From positions 245,454,764-245,518,763 of the forward strand of contig OY282559.1 in assembly GCA_958295665.1 (NCBI GenBank): 64,000 nucleotides of DNA, written 5' to 3'. Origin of the DNA: Tipula vernalis (taxonomy: Eukaryota; Arthropoda; Insecta; Diptera; Tipulidae). This document shows, piece by piece, positions 22,696 through 34,399 of this stretch. Every line of letters begins with the position of its first letter. The stretch's first letter is position 1. The notes under the pieces are model-generated. The model saw only the letters and a list, made by a program, of their open reading frames with translations, ran no database searches and was not told where the DNA came from. The translations under genes were made by a program, and so were the position numbers.

Positions 22696-23787
22696 ATGGG
22701 AAAAGTTAGTGACCAGTGTAAAAGCAATATGTTGATTTTGGCGCGAGAAAATTTAACCACGCGTGAAATAGGTGAAAGATTAAACATTCCTAAAAGTACT
22801 GTAGCGTGGAATATTAAAAAAAATCGAAAGATGGGCGGTACACAAAGAAAGAAAGGCTCTGGAAGGCCCAGAAAGACAACGCCAGTGGAAGATCGTTTTA
22901 TACTATTACAAAGTCGTCGGAACCGTTTTAAAACTTCATCGGACATAAGACAGGATCTTGAGCGAGCAACGGGAAAAAAATTTCAGCCGGCTTAGTGAGA
23001 AAAAGACTTGTTAAAGCTGGTTTGAGAGCACTTAAACCAGTCCAGAAGCCTGAGTTCACATTCCTAGTAAAAAAAAACGTTTGCTATGGGCCCAGGAGCA
23101 TGTTAATTGGACTCCAGAGATGTGGAATGATGTGATTTTTTTGGATGAATCAAAATTCAAGCTGCATGTTGGAGATGGAAGAATTCTCGTAAGGAGAAAA
23201 CCTGGCGAGAGACTTAGCAACGAATGTCTTTTAAGACTTCCACCGAAAAAAGAAGGAGTTATGGTCTGGGGATGCTTTTCTTGAAATGAAACCGGTCGAT
23301 TGTGCTTCCTTAGTTCCAGCGTTACAGCAGGTGTTTATCTGCAGGTCATTCAGAACGAATTTGAGCTTTTTGGCGAGACTTGCAAATTTAGCTTTCAACA
23401 GGACAACGCTCCGTGCCATACCGCCAAAATTGTGAGTTATTAATTTTGAATTGTAGATAGACAAATTGGCTTTCAGATAAACATAAATAATTTGTTAAAA
23501 ACTTGTTTTTTTTTCTTATCTCTTCATTTAAAGGTAAAAAAGTACTTCGAAGAAAAAAGTATCGATGTGTTGAGTATAGTCCAGACTTAAATCCAATTGA
23601 AAATATTTGGTCTATAATGGAGCTAGAAGTAGCAAGGAAGCGCCCAGAATCGATTGAAGCTTTAAAAAGTTGGTTGATGATGATTTGGGAATCCATATCT
23701 CCTGCGACTTTGAAAATTTTATCAAATTCAATGAATCGGAGGTGTATCGCTGTAATAAAAGCAAAAGGCGGTCCAAACAAATATTAA
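22696..23787 (+). pseudogene. Tc1-like transposase, broken, with intron-like insert
   Basis: N-terminus 22696-22995: helix-turn-helix MGKVSDQCKSNMLILARENL, TTREIGERLNIPKSTVAWNI and an AT-hook-like GSGRPRKTTP. A run of seven A near 22975 shifts the frame; the continuation is SAGLVRKRLVKAGLRALKP. The catalytic part then reads IFLDESKFKLHVGDG (first Asp), VMVWGCFS followed by TGA (23282), FQQDNAPCHTAKI (second Asp) and SPDLNPIENIW (third acidic residue, Glu). Between the second and third motifs a GTGAGT...TTAAAG stretch (about 23432-23533) looks like a GT-AG intron. A further shift near 23575 precedes SPDLNPIENIW. It would cut and paste the element by DDE chemistry; this copy is dead as read. 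Confidence 0.8.
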
Positions 23788-23839
23788 TATTAAAGATTGA
23801 CCTTCTATAAATCAATAAAAAACAAACAAAATTTAAAAA

Positions 23840-24075
23840 TAAGTGTTTAATTTATTACATTACTTTAACTCCAATCAAACGTATTTTGAATATTTTGGCA
23901 TTTTTCTGTGTTTTGCCCCTAAATTGCAGGTCAATTTTTTTTCCAAAAAATTACGTCATACATGTATTTAAAATGAAACAATAAACCAATTGCTTTCAAA
24001 TGTTTTGTAATTTTAGCAAAAATAGACTCCAATTTGCAATAAATTTGTTTGCCCAATTTTTTTTTACCAGCACTG
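23840..24075 (-). repeat. Right terminal inverted repeat
   Basis: Inverted counterpart of 22156-22400, ending at the TA duplication. Confidence 0.85.
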
Positions 24076-24077
24076 TA

Positions 24078-25529
24078 TTCCCGTGTTTCATTTTCGTCTT
24101 TCTTTGTGCATCACGTCACGTGTAGTCATATAAACATATTTTTATATGAAGTTTGGCGGTTTTTTGATTAATTTTTTAAATAAATCAAGAATAATCGTAA
24201 TTGTTTTTAACAAACCGTATTTACAATTGATAATGATAGTTTATCGAGACCCTTTTTATGCTTTATATTTTTTTTATGGTCCAAATATTTGACAAATAAT
24301 TCCTTCGAGTATATAATGTCTAAGATAAATGGAAAAAAGGGTAGAAAAAACTATGAGTACATAACATAAAACAATTAAATTATTAAATGTTTTTGGCCAT
24401 TTGAACATACATATGTACGTACCAATTATTAAAATTTTTATTTTTTTACGTTATGTACTCAAATTTGTGCCATATATTTTCATTTGGCTTTAAATTATTG
24501 GTATCCACGTACCTATTCAAATATTATGTCCATATTCAACATTAATTATAAATGTAAAAATATTAAAATAAAAATTCCACAAATTATTGTTTTCAGTTCA
24601 CAAAAAATTGTTTTTTAGGTGTAGAATGTTTTTTAAAATTCGGTTTTTAAACGCCCAGTTAATAGAAAATATAAATTTGAACAAAAAGGAAATTAAATAA
24701 AACTATAAATTAAATTTAAATCTCTGGCTTATTTCATTTATTGTCTTATGGTTTTCGCTGCAACTAAATCAAAACACTCATTCACTGTTTAGTGTTCTAT
24801 ATGTGTTCTTATCAGAAGTACAATTGATAGTTTTGTTGCAATAGGAATTATTCAAATTTAGTATATTTAAAATCAAACACTCCCAAATTTTTGGATTAAA
24901 TAATTAAAATCTAAACGTTCTCTGCATTTAACAGAAAAATTGTACTCATAAATTCCGAAACTTGTTATGCAATGTGCTCGAACAGTATGCTCTAGACACG
25001 AATATTAAAACATGCCTCTTTTCGCGATTTAATTCCAAAAGTATTGCAGTATATAACTAAAATAAAAATTGAAATGTTTAATTTTAACATAAAGTCGAAA
25101 AACAATTAATAGCCACAATAAAAAAAAAATCATTTATTTTCCATTTATTTAAAAAATTAATAAAAATATCACGAAACTCCATATAAATATCAGCATTTTT
25201 GACAACACGTGACGTCAAATTGCGAAAAAAGGATAGCAACAGCATGCGCAATATTATACCTTTATTTTCTGTATATCTTGAGAAAATACCAATTTTAAAA
25301 AATTTAAATTACTAAATAATTATTTTTGAAGTAGTTGCTAGTTATTGAGAAGTCAAATAATTCTTCTATATCGTTAAACATTTTACATTGTCCTGTGTTG
25401 TTCTTGTTGTCAGATCCCGTCTTACATAAGATTCCTGGTAGGGCCGTTTATATTCAGATTTCCAAGAATAATAAGTGGTTTAATTTTACCTAAGAATATG
25501 TTAGCAATAAATGTTGTCCGAAGTATTTT
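24078..25529. other. AT-rich region without genes
   Basis: Only AT-rich sequence with ACATATGTACGT-type words (about 24400). No frame, repeat or element end could be supported. Confidence 0.4.
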
Positions 25530-26165
25530 TCGTCTATTCGCCAACACCAGGTTATTATATGTCGATAAAACTAGGCCTTTATCCTTATCACTTCCGTCGT
25601 GCTCAACATCTAGGAGATGTGGACCATCGTACCAAATCAGTTTTTCTTAACTGGATAATTTCATAGCAAAGAAATGATGTCAATTTTATAAGGAGAATAT
25701 TATGGAGAGATGAAGCTATTTTCACCAGGGCAGGTATAACAAATTATATAAACCTCTATGTTTGGGCCGCCGAAAACCCATATGTCATAAGGGAGACAAC
25801 TTTCCAGACCAATTTCCTACAAATGTATGGGTGGGAATGATCTACGATCAACTTATCGGACCTTACGTGTTACCAAACTGCAAATAGCTGGGGCTCAAGC
25901 ACATTTTGCAAGGATAATACGTGATTATTTGAATGAAAATTAGGTACAGGAGGTCCTGTAGCCTGGCCGCCAACTTCCCCTGATCTTACGCCCCTAGATT
26001 TTTATTTTTGGGGATTTATGAAACAAAAAGTGTACGCCGTGTCTTTTGAAACCCACGAGCAATTGACAGCAAGAATTTTCGCTGCTGCAGCAGAACAACA
26101 AAGGTGATCACGAGAAGCTTTGTTTGTTTACAAGAAAGTTTAGAGCATTTCGAACATGTCATTTA
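25530..26165 (+). pseudogene. Mariner-like DDE transposase relic
   Basis: Degenerate frames read in order: DEAIFTRAGITNY, LHVWAAENPHV, RETTFQTNF, VWVGMIYDQLIGPYVLP, HFARIIRDYLNEN, GPVAWPPTSPDLTPLDFYFWGFMKQKVY. The order and the SPDL-PLDF-FWG block fit a recurrent insect DDE transposase family related to mariner. Multiple shifts and stops are present (for example a TAG after LNEN), and no inverted ends were found. Nonfunctional remnant. Confidence 0.6.
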
Positions 26166-27335
26166 ATAAAAAAATATTTAATAATTTCTAATAAAAATTG
26201 ATTTATTGATTATTAATAAAACTGTTTTATTTATACCTAACTCTTTGACTTTAAATAAAATGTTAATGGGACATTTTCTCGACTTGAAGTTCATTTTTTT
26301 AAAAAGTAGAGGTTATTTTAAGTATAAAGAATGTTATTTTCCCATAACTTGTTACATTCTTTAAAAAAAACCTACCTACCTGTGTACAAACAAACCAACA
26401 AAGTGACTCATAAGCTTTCAAAAACCGCAAACAGAAGAAAGAAAAGAGGTCACCAACATTACTCAAAAAATTGAAAACGTAATAACTTGCAAAATTTTAC
26501 AGTAAGACCCTCACTTTAAAGGATTTTTTGCGTTAATTTTACATAAATATTCCGAATTTTCCGGCCAGTCACTTGCCGACGAAACAAATTGCATAACGTG
26601 GAGAAATGGGTGGGAATATGAGCAAAATTTACCGTACCATGTTAACCTGAAGCAAGTGCCACCATATCTTACTGGATGTAAATTCTATCAAATGACAACA
26701 TTGGAAATAGACTAGAGCTTTTAAAGTGTTCGTTTGTCGAAAATATTTTACTGGATCAAATCGAGTACAAATTTAAGAAGTCAGGAGTTCCTTCATCTGT
26801 ATAAACACAGAACAAACTATGGTGACAATGAACCAGTTAACATGATGTCCAAGAGTTTTAATAAAATTGAACATCTTTTTGACTTTTACTTAAGCAAAAA
26901 TAGCTATAAACGTAGGTTGAAGCAACATTATGCTCCGATCTGAAAGAATTTATATTTCAATTTTAATTCTTTTTTATTTAATTTTAAACATTATTCTTAC
27001 TTATATATACTATGTCAAGTCAATTTTTAGACGTTTCTCTGAAAATAAATGAATAAAAATAAAATAAAAAAACGAAGCTTTTATAACGGAATTAGAAACG
27101 AGGAAAAAACCAAACTTTTCATGGTCACATAAAACATATGGGAAATCACACCTAAGACAAATTTTTAAATGAAAACATTACAAATTCTTAATTATAATTT
27201 CTGGAATATTTTCATAAATACTTGAACATCAACATATATGAATGTCGTTTAAGTAAATCGTTTTCATTTTCTTATAATAATTGATTTATTTAAGGCAGTA
27301 AAAATTTGGTAAAACCATACCAAAAATTACCACCT
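26166..27335. other. Region without supported genes
   Basis: AT-rich. A 69-codon frame at 26734-26943 (+) has no recognisable motif, and nothing else in the interval supports a gene. Confidence 0.35.
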
Positions 27336-27599
27336 GTGGCCCTATTCTGGTAATTCCCGGGGAATAGAAATTTTAAATTTTGTAGCAGTTTTATTCCCTA
27401 TTTCCCAAAGTGTATTCTGGTGTTTGGGAAAACTTGTTTGTTGGGAAAATATTATTCCCAATTATTGCAGTTTTGACGTTTATTTTTCCATGCCTAATTT
27501 AAGAAAGAATTGTTGGGGAATTGTTAATTAACAAACATCTACATCGCGAGTAAGTTTAGAAATTTGCACTTTAAAAAATTTCTTTGAATTTTATTTGTA

Positions 27600-28537
27600 T
27601 TTTTATCGTTTAGGGAAAAAATGTCACTAAAGGCCAAAAATTATTAAGGTCACTTTGATGGAGGAAAATTAAAATCTGGCAAATGATCGGTAAGTTCTCA
27701 AATTTATGTGCATCATTTTTAGTACTTCTTAATATGTAGTTATATTTTTGTTCTTAATATAAATTTGCAGGTTCGATGATATTAATGGCAAGGAGGCCAA
27801 TAAATTAAAATTGGATGAAATTTCAGCCCAACTAAATTCCCTTGCTGGAGCAACGAAAGTTGGTGACAAATGGCGACGGACCTGGATCGACATGAAGTAC
27901 TGATTTAGCACAATCAATAACTTTAATGTCGATTTATAAATAGTTGTAATTTTTTGTAGAAAATATGTGCGGGGACAATGGGCATTATTGAAGGAGTATG
28001 ATAACAGAACCGGGTTAGGAATGGAAGGACCGTCAAGAAGACCAAAAATATTAAATTCGTTAGATGAGCGGATTTTAAATGTAATAACCAAAGAAGCGTG
28101 CGAAGGGACGGGAAATTTAGAAGGTGGGATTGAATTACCATCACAACAGGTAAAACTGAAAACGTTTAGAAAAGTTTGTAAATAAAAACTAATAAACTGT
28201 ATTTATATGTAGGTGAATCCAATTAATTTGGCAGCCGGGCCAAGCAATATTAACACTAGACCAAGTAACGTTGAACCAAGAGTTACCAACGGACGTGAAA
28301 CCAGCAGACCTCTTAGAACTAAATGAATAAGAGATTCGTAATTTAAAATTGTTCATTTTATTTGTAGAAATGCGTAACACCAAATTTTCTTTATTATTGA
28401 ATTTTTAGGATCTGCTTATACAAGAGACAAACTATTGGAGGAATCCAACAGCATAGAGAAGGAGAAGGTTGCTGCCTTAAACTGCATTGCTGCAGCAATG
28501 ACGGAAAAAAAATTTAATTTTAAGGGACGTTTTTAAC
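27600..28537 (+). pseudogene. Harbinger accessory Myb/SANT-like DNA-binding protein
   Basis: Exons joined by short introns: about 27770-27892 reads FDDINGKEANKLKLDEI, LAGATKVGDKWRRTWIDMK (the Trp-rich SANT/Myb core, ending at donor GTACTG). 27961-28151 reads KYVRGQWALLKEYDNRTG and LNSLDERILNVI. About 28214-28326 reads NPINLAAGPSN to LRTK and a stop. A later island, 28410-28537, reads LLEESNSIEKEKVAALNCI. The first exon (from about 27620) is degenerate. In this superfamily such proteins recruit the transposase to element ends and the nucleus. Facing the transposase gene tail to tail is the usual arrangement. Confidence 0.6.
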
Positions 28538-28580
28538 AATAAGAAGTGGGTAAATTTTTGACTATTTTTTTTTCTTGAAT

Positions 28581-30515
28581 TTATTGATTATTAAAATATA
28601 TTTGAACAATATAAGCTCCTATTTCTCGAGACACTATTAGTAACCGTTCCGACGCTACATCTGTCTCGTTTACATCATCCTCAAACGCCTCTGAATCATT
28701 TTCATTGACTTGTGGTTCCACTAAATCATGTCGGTCAGTGTAATTGTGCATTTTTAAAAAATTGTGCAATGTAGCACATGTATTAATAAATTGCCCCACC
28801 ATGAAAGGTGAATATTTAATGCACCTATCTTTGGTCAAACATCTAAATCTTGATTTTAAGACTCCATTGTATCTCTCTATGCAATTACGGGCTGACCCGT
28901 GTGCGATGTTGTATCGCTCTTCCGATTCATCAGTTGGATTGTCAATTGGTGTCATCAACCAAGGCTGTAGCGGATAACCACTGTCACCTTAAATGATAAA
29001 TAAAATAAAAATAAAACAATTATTTGTTTTCTGTTGCAGGATGCCAGTCTCTAATACATCACCAGAGTATTTGGAAATGGTTTATTTAGAAGATGCCTAA
29101 TTTTACTAGTTTAGTTTTTTAATTTTAAGCTTAATTGAAATCATTTCAATATTAATTTAATTTTGAATTTTTACTCTGTATTATAATATACTGATCAAAG
29201 ACTGAATTTAAAATCCTATTTTATTGTAGGCTGTGAATCTTAATTTGAATAATAAAATGAATTAAACGTATTTGGTTATACCAACCTAACCACCATGTGT
29301 TTGATAACTCCCTTGTAGTGTACTTGTTCTGAACAAACGCTTTTAACAATGATTTCCGCCAAAGGGTAGCATCAGGATTAGAGCCCCCGTACGATGCATT
29401 TATATTTAAAATTTTTAAATTATAATCACAAACCGGTAAATATGAAAATTACAAAGGAAGCGTATTTAATACAGCAAACTTGTGTTTATTACTTACCAAC
29501 TGAACATTTTTTGAGTGGTAATGGTGCCGATTTAAATAAATATGTTCAGCGCGAGTTACGTCCGGTGGACTCACCGTCCTCAAGGACGAGTCATCAACCG
29601 ACAACAACAACAACATCTTCAATACTTTCTTCAGTATAATAATTATCAATATTTAATGTCATAGTAATATTTAATCAGCATTTCGTTTTATTGTAATATA
29701 ATAATATTTTATTCTTAACAATCAGCATTTCATTTAACGTAATATAATAATTTTTGTTTTGACTAAAATTAATTTCGATAACAATAATTATATCTGCACT
29801 TGCATTTTCTCAATGCGTTTTATTCTAATTCTCAGAAGTATCTTATATATGTACATACATAAGTATACTTCTTTACTTACTCTCTACTCTTTATATTTGC
29901 ATTGTATAAATAAAAATGATAAAATATAAGAATCAGAATTATTGTAACCTTCGATCAATCCAGTAGTTAAAATTATTAAAAATAAATTTATTATAACAAA
30001 ATTAAAGTAACAAATCGTGTTTTCTTTAAATTCCATGACTGCAAGTTATAATTCGCGCTTAGCTGGCCTTTACATTGACACGTATGTGCAATCGATGCAA
30101 CCTATTATCCCAGGCCATTGAAATTTCTCATAAAATCTGTAATTAATTAACAATTGTTAACGTCGCAAAGTAAAAATTGAAACTTACTGTAATTTAATCT
30201 GATTCATCTCGGACAATATTTGTGGAAATTTAATGAAATTATTCATAAAGTAGTCGTTGATGATGGTACAAAATTCTTTAATACATCGACTTACCGTCGA
30301 TTGTGATATGCAGGCCAAATAGCTGACACCAATTTTCTTTTGAAATGTTCCTATAAATTTGTTTTACTTGTTATTTAAAAAAAAAATATAATTAAAATAA
30401 TAATGTCTAAATAAATACCTTCCGCTAAAAAGCTAAGCGCCGCTAGCATTCTCAATGGTTTTGGAATATGTGTGACTTCCATGTGGAGGGCAACCAAATT
30501 TAGCAGAATAAGTGA
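28581..30515 (-). pseudogene. HARBI1-like Harbinger transposase, decayed
   Basis: Coding islands on the minus strand, in 5'-to-3' order: about 30510-30420 (HIPKPLRMLAALSFLAEG), 30350-30190 (TFQKKIGVSYLACISQSTVS, RCIKEFC), 30115-30000 (GIIGCIDCTYVSM, the first catalytic Asp, then a stop), 29420-29286 (NLKILNINASYGGSNPDATL, the second Asp region) and 28987-28581 (GDSGYPLQPWLMTPIDNPTD, GSARNCIERYNGVLKSRF with the catalytic Glu, TCATLHNFLK). The 29286/28987 splice rejoins exactly (TTAG plus GTGAC gives Leu-Gly-Asp). The N-terminus is missing and internal stops are present. Family Harbinger DDE nuclease; this copy is inactive. Confidence 0.7.
29650..30000. other. AT-rich gap within decayed Harbinger
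   Basis: No coding sequence recognised. Two near-identical AATAATATTT/AATCAGCATTTC stretches (about 29665 and 29715) form a small direct repeat of about 50 bp. Confidence 0.35.
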
Positions 30516-30540
30516 GAGTTCTTAAATCAATTATTAGTAA

Positions 30541-32490
30541 CCTTTTGGGGTAAGGTTGGTTAAATGGCCAAAAATATAATTAAATGACTCAGTTCATTTA
30601 TCTTCGCTCCCAAAACCATCTAATGTACAATATTAATTTGTTTTTATTGCCAAAACTTTAAATATGGCCGAGGATGATGAAACTGGCCTATTTCTCAACC
30701 GACCATGATGAAATTTGACACGTGCGTTGGAAATGGGATTCTTTAATGATTTTTAGATGAAGTGATGATGGCCAATTAGGATGGAACTTATCTATTTCTC
30801 AACGGATTTCAGTGGAATTTGGCATATGCGATATAAATGGGATTCTAAAATCATTTTTAGATGAAGTTCTGGTATATGGCGAATTATGATGTAACTGGCC
30901 TATTCCTTAACCGATTATGATGAAATTTGACATGTGCATTGAAAATGGTATTCTTAAATTATTTCTAGATGAAGTTCTGAAATATCGTCAGGTATGAACT
31001 TACATTTTTATCAAGCGGTTATGATGAAATTCGATTTTTATGCTGGAAGTGGGATTCTATGATTACCTTTAGATGAAATTCTGGAATATGGCCAATTATG
31101 ATGGAACTTATCTATTTCTTAAAGATCTTAACGGAATTTAGTAGAATTTCACATTTGCAATGGAAATGGGATTCTAAAAAGATTTTTGGGTAAAGTTCTG
31201 GAATATGGCTAATTAGGGTGGAACTTGAATATTGATGAAATTCGAGATTTGCGATAGAAATGAGATTCTAAAGTGATATTTTTAATCAGAGGCTCTACAC
31301 TATCGTTAGTAGTCTCAATTCTGCTGTGCGTGTGCTCCAACACTATATGTTTTTAAACATTGCAAAATATACTCTCGGACAGCCAATACTCAGAAAACAT
31401 AACCGTAAGTTTACACGAAAGATTGGCGAAAAAGTTCCTAACTTTACTTCAATGATATAATGCTGATACTCTCGATTGTTTAGCAGTTAAAATAGTACGC
31501 TTAGGCTGCCCCAAAGAAACCTCAACGGCTGCATCATTCACCGAAACCTCAATGGACAACATTATAAAAGTCATTTTGACCTATTTCTCAGAACCTCATC
31601 CAAAACAAATTTTTGGGGGACATTTCCTTGTGTTCGGAAACGTTCAAATTCCTCAATATAGGTTAAATGTAGATGAGTTAGATCTTAATTGACCATATTC
31701 CAGAATTTCATCTTAAAATCATTTAAGAATACCGTTTCCACAATATTCCAGAGCTTCGTACAAAAATCATTTTAGAATTGCATTTCCATGGCGGATGTCA
31801 AATTTGACTAAAACCGTATAAGAAATATCCATGTTAAATCCTATTTGGCATATTCCAGAACTTCATCTAAAAATCATTTTAGACTCCCATTTTCAATGCA
31901 CATGTCGCATTTTATCATAATCGGTTAAGGAATAGGCAAGTTCCATCATATTTGGTCATATTCCAGAACTTCATCTAAAATCATTTTAGAATACCATTTC
32001 CAACGCACATCTCGCATTTTATCATAATCCGTTAAGGAATAGGCAAGTTTCATCATATATGGCCATATTCCAGAACTTCATCTAAAATCATTTTAGAATC
32101 CCATTTCCAAAGCACATGTCGCATTTCATCATAATCGGTTACGGAATAGGCAAGTTCCATCATATTTTGCCATATTCCAGTACTTCATCTAAAAATGATT
32201 TTAGAATCCCATTTATATCGCATATGCCAAATTCCACTGAAATCCGTTGAGAAATAGATAAGTTCCATCCTAATTAGCCATCATCACTTCATCTAAAAAT
32301 CATTAAAGAATCCCATTCCCAACGAACGTGTCAAATTTCATCATAGTCGGTTGAGAAATAGGCCAGTTTCATCATACTCGGCCATATTTAAAGTTTTGGC
32401 AATAAAAACAAATTAATATTGTACATTAGATGGTTTTGGGAGCGAAGATAAATGAACTGAGTCATTTAACCAACCTTGCCCCCAAAAGGT
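30541..32490. mobile_element. Foldback-type palindromic element of 104-112 bp repeats
   Basis: Outer ends are inverted copies: CCTTTTGGGGTAAGGTTGG on the left (30542) and CCAACCTTGCCCCCAAAAGG on the right (to about 32488). They extend inward for hundreds of bases (GAGCGAAGATAAATGAACTG, CATTAGATGGTTTTGGGAGC). Each arm is a tandem array. The word AGATGAA recurs at 30755, 30859, 30967 and 31071 (spacings 104, 108, 104) between blocks like GGAACTTATCTATTTCTCAA and GGAAATGGGATTCTAAAA; the right arm has the inverse (TTCATCTAAAAATCATTTTAGA). A unique core of about 450 bp (31240-31690) has no coding potential. Long palindromic arms built of short repeats are the hallmark of Foldback/Galileo-like elements. 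No target duplication was recognised. Confidence 0.8.
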
Positions 32491-33540
32491 GTACTTACGC
32501 ACCTAAATATTATAAAAATTTAAATAACTAAGATAACGATGGAGTTCGTACTTTTATTTTAGCTTCATTGCATTCTTCATACGTTTATTATACTGAATAT
32601 TCGTTCTTTGAAATACTGTATTTACGATTTTGAAATTCATGAATCGAAAAATTCGAAATTCATCACGTGGCGAATAAGTAAAATCATAATACAAAAATTT
32701 TTGAATATGTAAATTGTTAATTCATTCTGTAAAGTATTTAAATTTTGGTCTTTGTTCATAATACATGTATAATGCAAAACGAAATACAAGAATAGAAAAA
32801 ATTGAGGTGTGGCCAACACACGACTTTCTTTTACGAACAGAGAATTTTGAGAAATTTTATTTTTTTCCTTATTTTTTTTTTTAATTTGTTTTTCATTTTT
32901 GGAAATATTTTGTATTAAGTAGTTTTTTGTAAACCTTATACTTTTTAAGATATTTGCAAAACAAATTTTCTGGACCAAGGGAGTGGCCACTTCCGGTTAG
33001 CCGATTTGGTGTAAAATTCACTGGGATCTTCCAATTTATCAAAAAAGCTTAAATCTGAAGTTTTAGTTCGATTGATTAAACCTTATGGGCTGTAGAGAGG
33101 ACACAGACAGACTGACAGACTGACAGACTGACAGACTGACAGACTGACAGACTGACAGACTGACAGACTGACAGACAGACAGACAGACACCATTTCGAAA
33201 CCCACTTTTTCGGACTCAGGGGACCTCAAAACAATTAAATCTCTAAAAATCTCAAGGTCCAAAATTTTCATGATTACTATACTTTATTTTACTAGAGTAA
33301 AAGAAAGTAAAAACGAAATACTGTATTTAAAAAAAAATAAAAACACGAAGCTCAAACAAGAATATTCAGTATAATGAAATTCCAAATTCGTCACGTTGCG
33401 AATAGGTATATTCATAATACAAAATTTATTGTATTTTGTGTTTTTCAATTTCGTTATACGAATATTCGTTCATTTTTGAATGTAAGGATTGTTAATACAT
33501 TCTGTATAGTATTTAAAATTGATCTCTGACATTAAGGCGC
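32491..33540. other. AT-rich region with imperfect direct repeat
   Basis: No genes. Segments 32560-32760 and 33320-33535 are imperfect direct repeats (GAAATACTGTATTTA, GAATATTCGTTC, TTAATTCATTCTGTAAAGTATTTAAA with variants). They flank about 550 bp that contains CCGGTTAGCCGATTTGGTG and the microsatellite, possibly a non-autonomous element. Confidence 0.4.
33102..33189. repeat. GACAGACT microsatellite
   Basis: About eight tandem copies of the 8-mer GACAGACT followed by a short ACAG run. The frame it opens on the minus strand is an artefact. Confidence 0.95.
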
Positions 33541-34303
33541 ATCCGATATAGCGGTAAGCACAGTTATGCAGCAAAAGGTAAAGGATATCTGGTAAACTTT
33601 AAGCTTTTGAAACTTACGGAAACTCAGAAACGCTATAGTGGGTACGACCGCGAGTTGCTAGCAGCGTATATGGCAGTGAAACATTCCCGTTTTCTGCTAG
33701 AGGGGAGAACGTTTACGATTTTTACTGACCATAAGCCATTGTTGTATGTGTTGCAGCAAAATCCGCACAAAACGTCGCCAAGACAGTTTCGCCATTTAGA
33801 GATTTTACTAGCCAACTTACTAACGCATAATCTCTCACATCCGGGAATTAGAACTACAGCCAAAATGTTGAATGGAAAGTATATTTGGACATCCATCGAT
33901 TATAATGCCAAAAGATGGGCCAAGTGTTGCGTCAGTTGTCAAAAAGCTAAAGTACAACGGCATACAAAGAGCCCAGTGGGTCAGTTCCAACTCCTTAGCA
34001 AGCGCTTCGACGAGATCCACGTTGATATAGTGGGTCCTTTACCGACATCCGAAGGTATGCGCTACTGCGTGACGATAATAGAGCGGTACACCCGTTGGCC
34101 AGAGGATATTCGTGCCCAAACAGTGGTAAGTGTAATATATAGTGGATGGATTTCCCAATTCAGCATACCGTCGTCAATAGTAACGGATCAAGGTGGCCAG
34201 TTTGAGTTCCAGCTGTTTCGTGAACTAGTAACATTTTTAGGATGTCAAAGATAACTCCGTACAATCCTCAAGCAAACGGGTTTATTGGACGTTGGTATAA
34301 TGG
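33540..34303 (+). pseudogene. pol: Ty3/gypsy Pol fragment (RNase H and integrase)
   Basis: Truncated polyprotein. It reads ETQKRYSGYDRELLAAYMAV, FTIFTDHKPLLYVLQQNP and RQFRHLE (RNase H), then jumps directly to LTHNLSHPGIRTTAKML, WAKCCVSCQKAKVQRH (integrase HHCC), FDEIHVDIVGPLP (first Asp) and SIVTDQGGQFEFQLF (second Asp). It ends near TPYNPQANG after a shift at 34254, before the catalytic Glu. The region between RNase H and the integrase zinc finger is shorter than usual, suggesting an internal deletion. Reverse transcriptase is absent upstream. No LTRs found nearby. Confidence 0.8.
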
Positions 34304-34399
34304 TGCCTTAAATTGAAAATAATGAAAATTGGGATTAAATTGAAGACCCAACACCTTTACAGTTACGTCATCCTTTTCTTGAATACTATGAGCTGATAT

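Larger units (their letters stand above)
22156..24075 (+). mobile_element. Full-length Tc1-like element with long inverted repeats
   Basis: Starts CAGTGCTGGTAAAA after TA (22154-22155) and ends TTTTACCAGCACTG before TA (24076-24077), the TA duplication expected of IS630-Tc1-mariner elements. The left end (22156 to about 22400) and right end (about 23840-24075) are near-perfect inverted repeats: GGGCAAACAAATTTATTGCAA, ATTACGTCATACATGTATTT and CTGCAATTTAGGGGCAAAAC all recur inverted. 1,920 bp in total, with one broken transposase gene. Confidence 0.92.
27336..30515. mobile_element. Decayed PIF/Harbinger element, right end missing
   Basis: Encodes the two hallmark genes of PIF/Harbinger elements in convergent orientation: a Myb/SANT-MADF-like protein on plus (about 27600-28537) and a HARBI1-like nuclease on minus (28581 to about 30515). 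The left boundary is placed at GGCCCTATTCTGGTAATTCC (27340), which resembles Harbinger ends, but no matching inverted right end was found. A Foldback palindrome starts at 30541 and may have cut it off. Confidence 0.65.

Noticed and set aside
24076..25530. Possible gene or element in the long AT-rich gap
   Set aside because: No frame, inverted ends or repeats could be supported on either strand.
26734..26943. 69-codon frame as a gene
   Set aside because: No recognised motif and no companion exons.
33102..33189. CRISPR-like direct repeats
   Set aside because: Units are 8 bp, contiguous and without spacers; eukaryotic context.
33083..33271. 62-codon minus-strand frame full of SVCLSV repeats
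   Set aside because: Produced entirely by the GACAGACT microsatellite.
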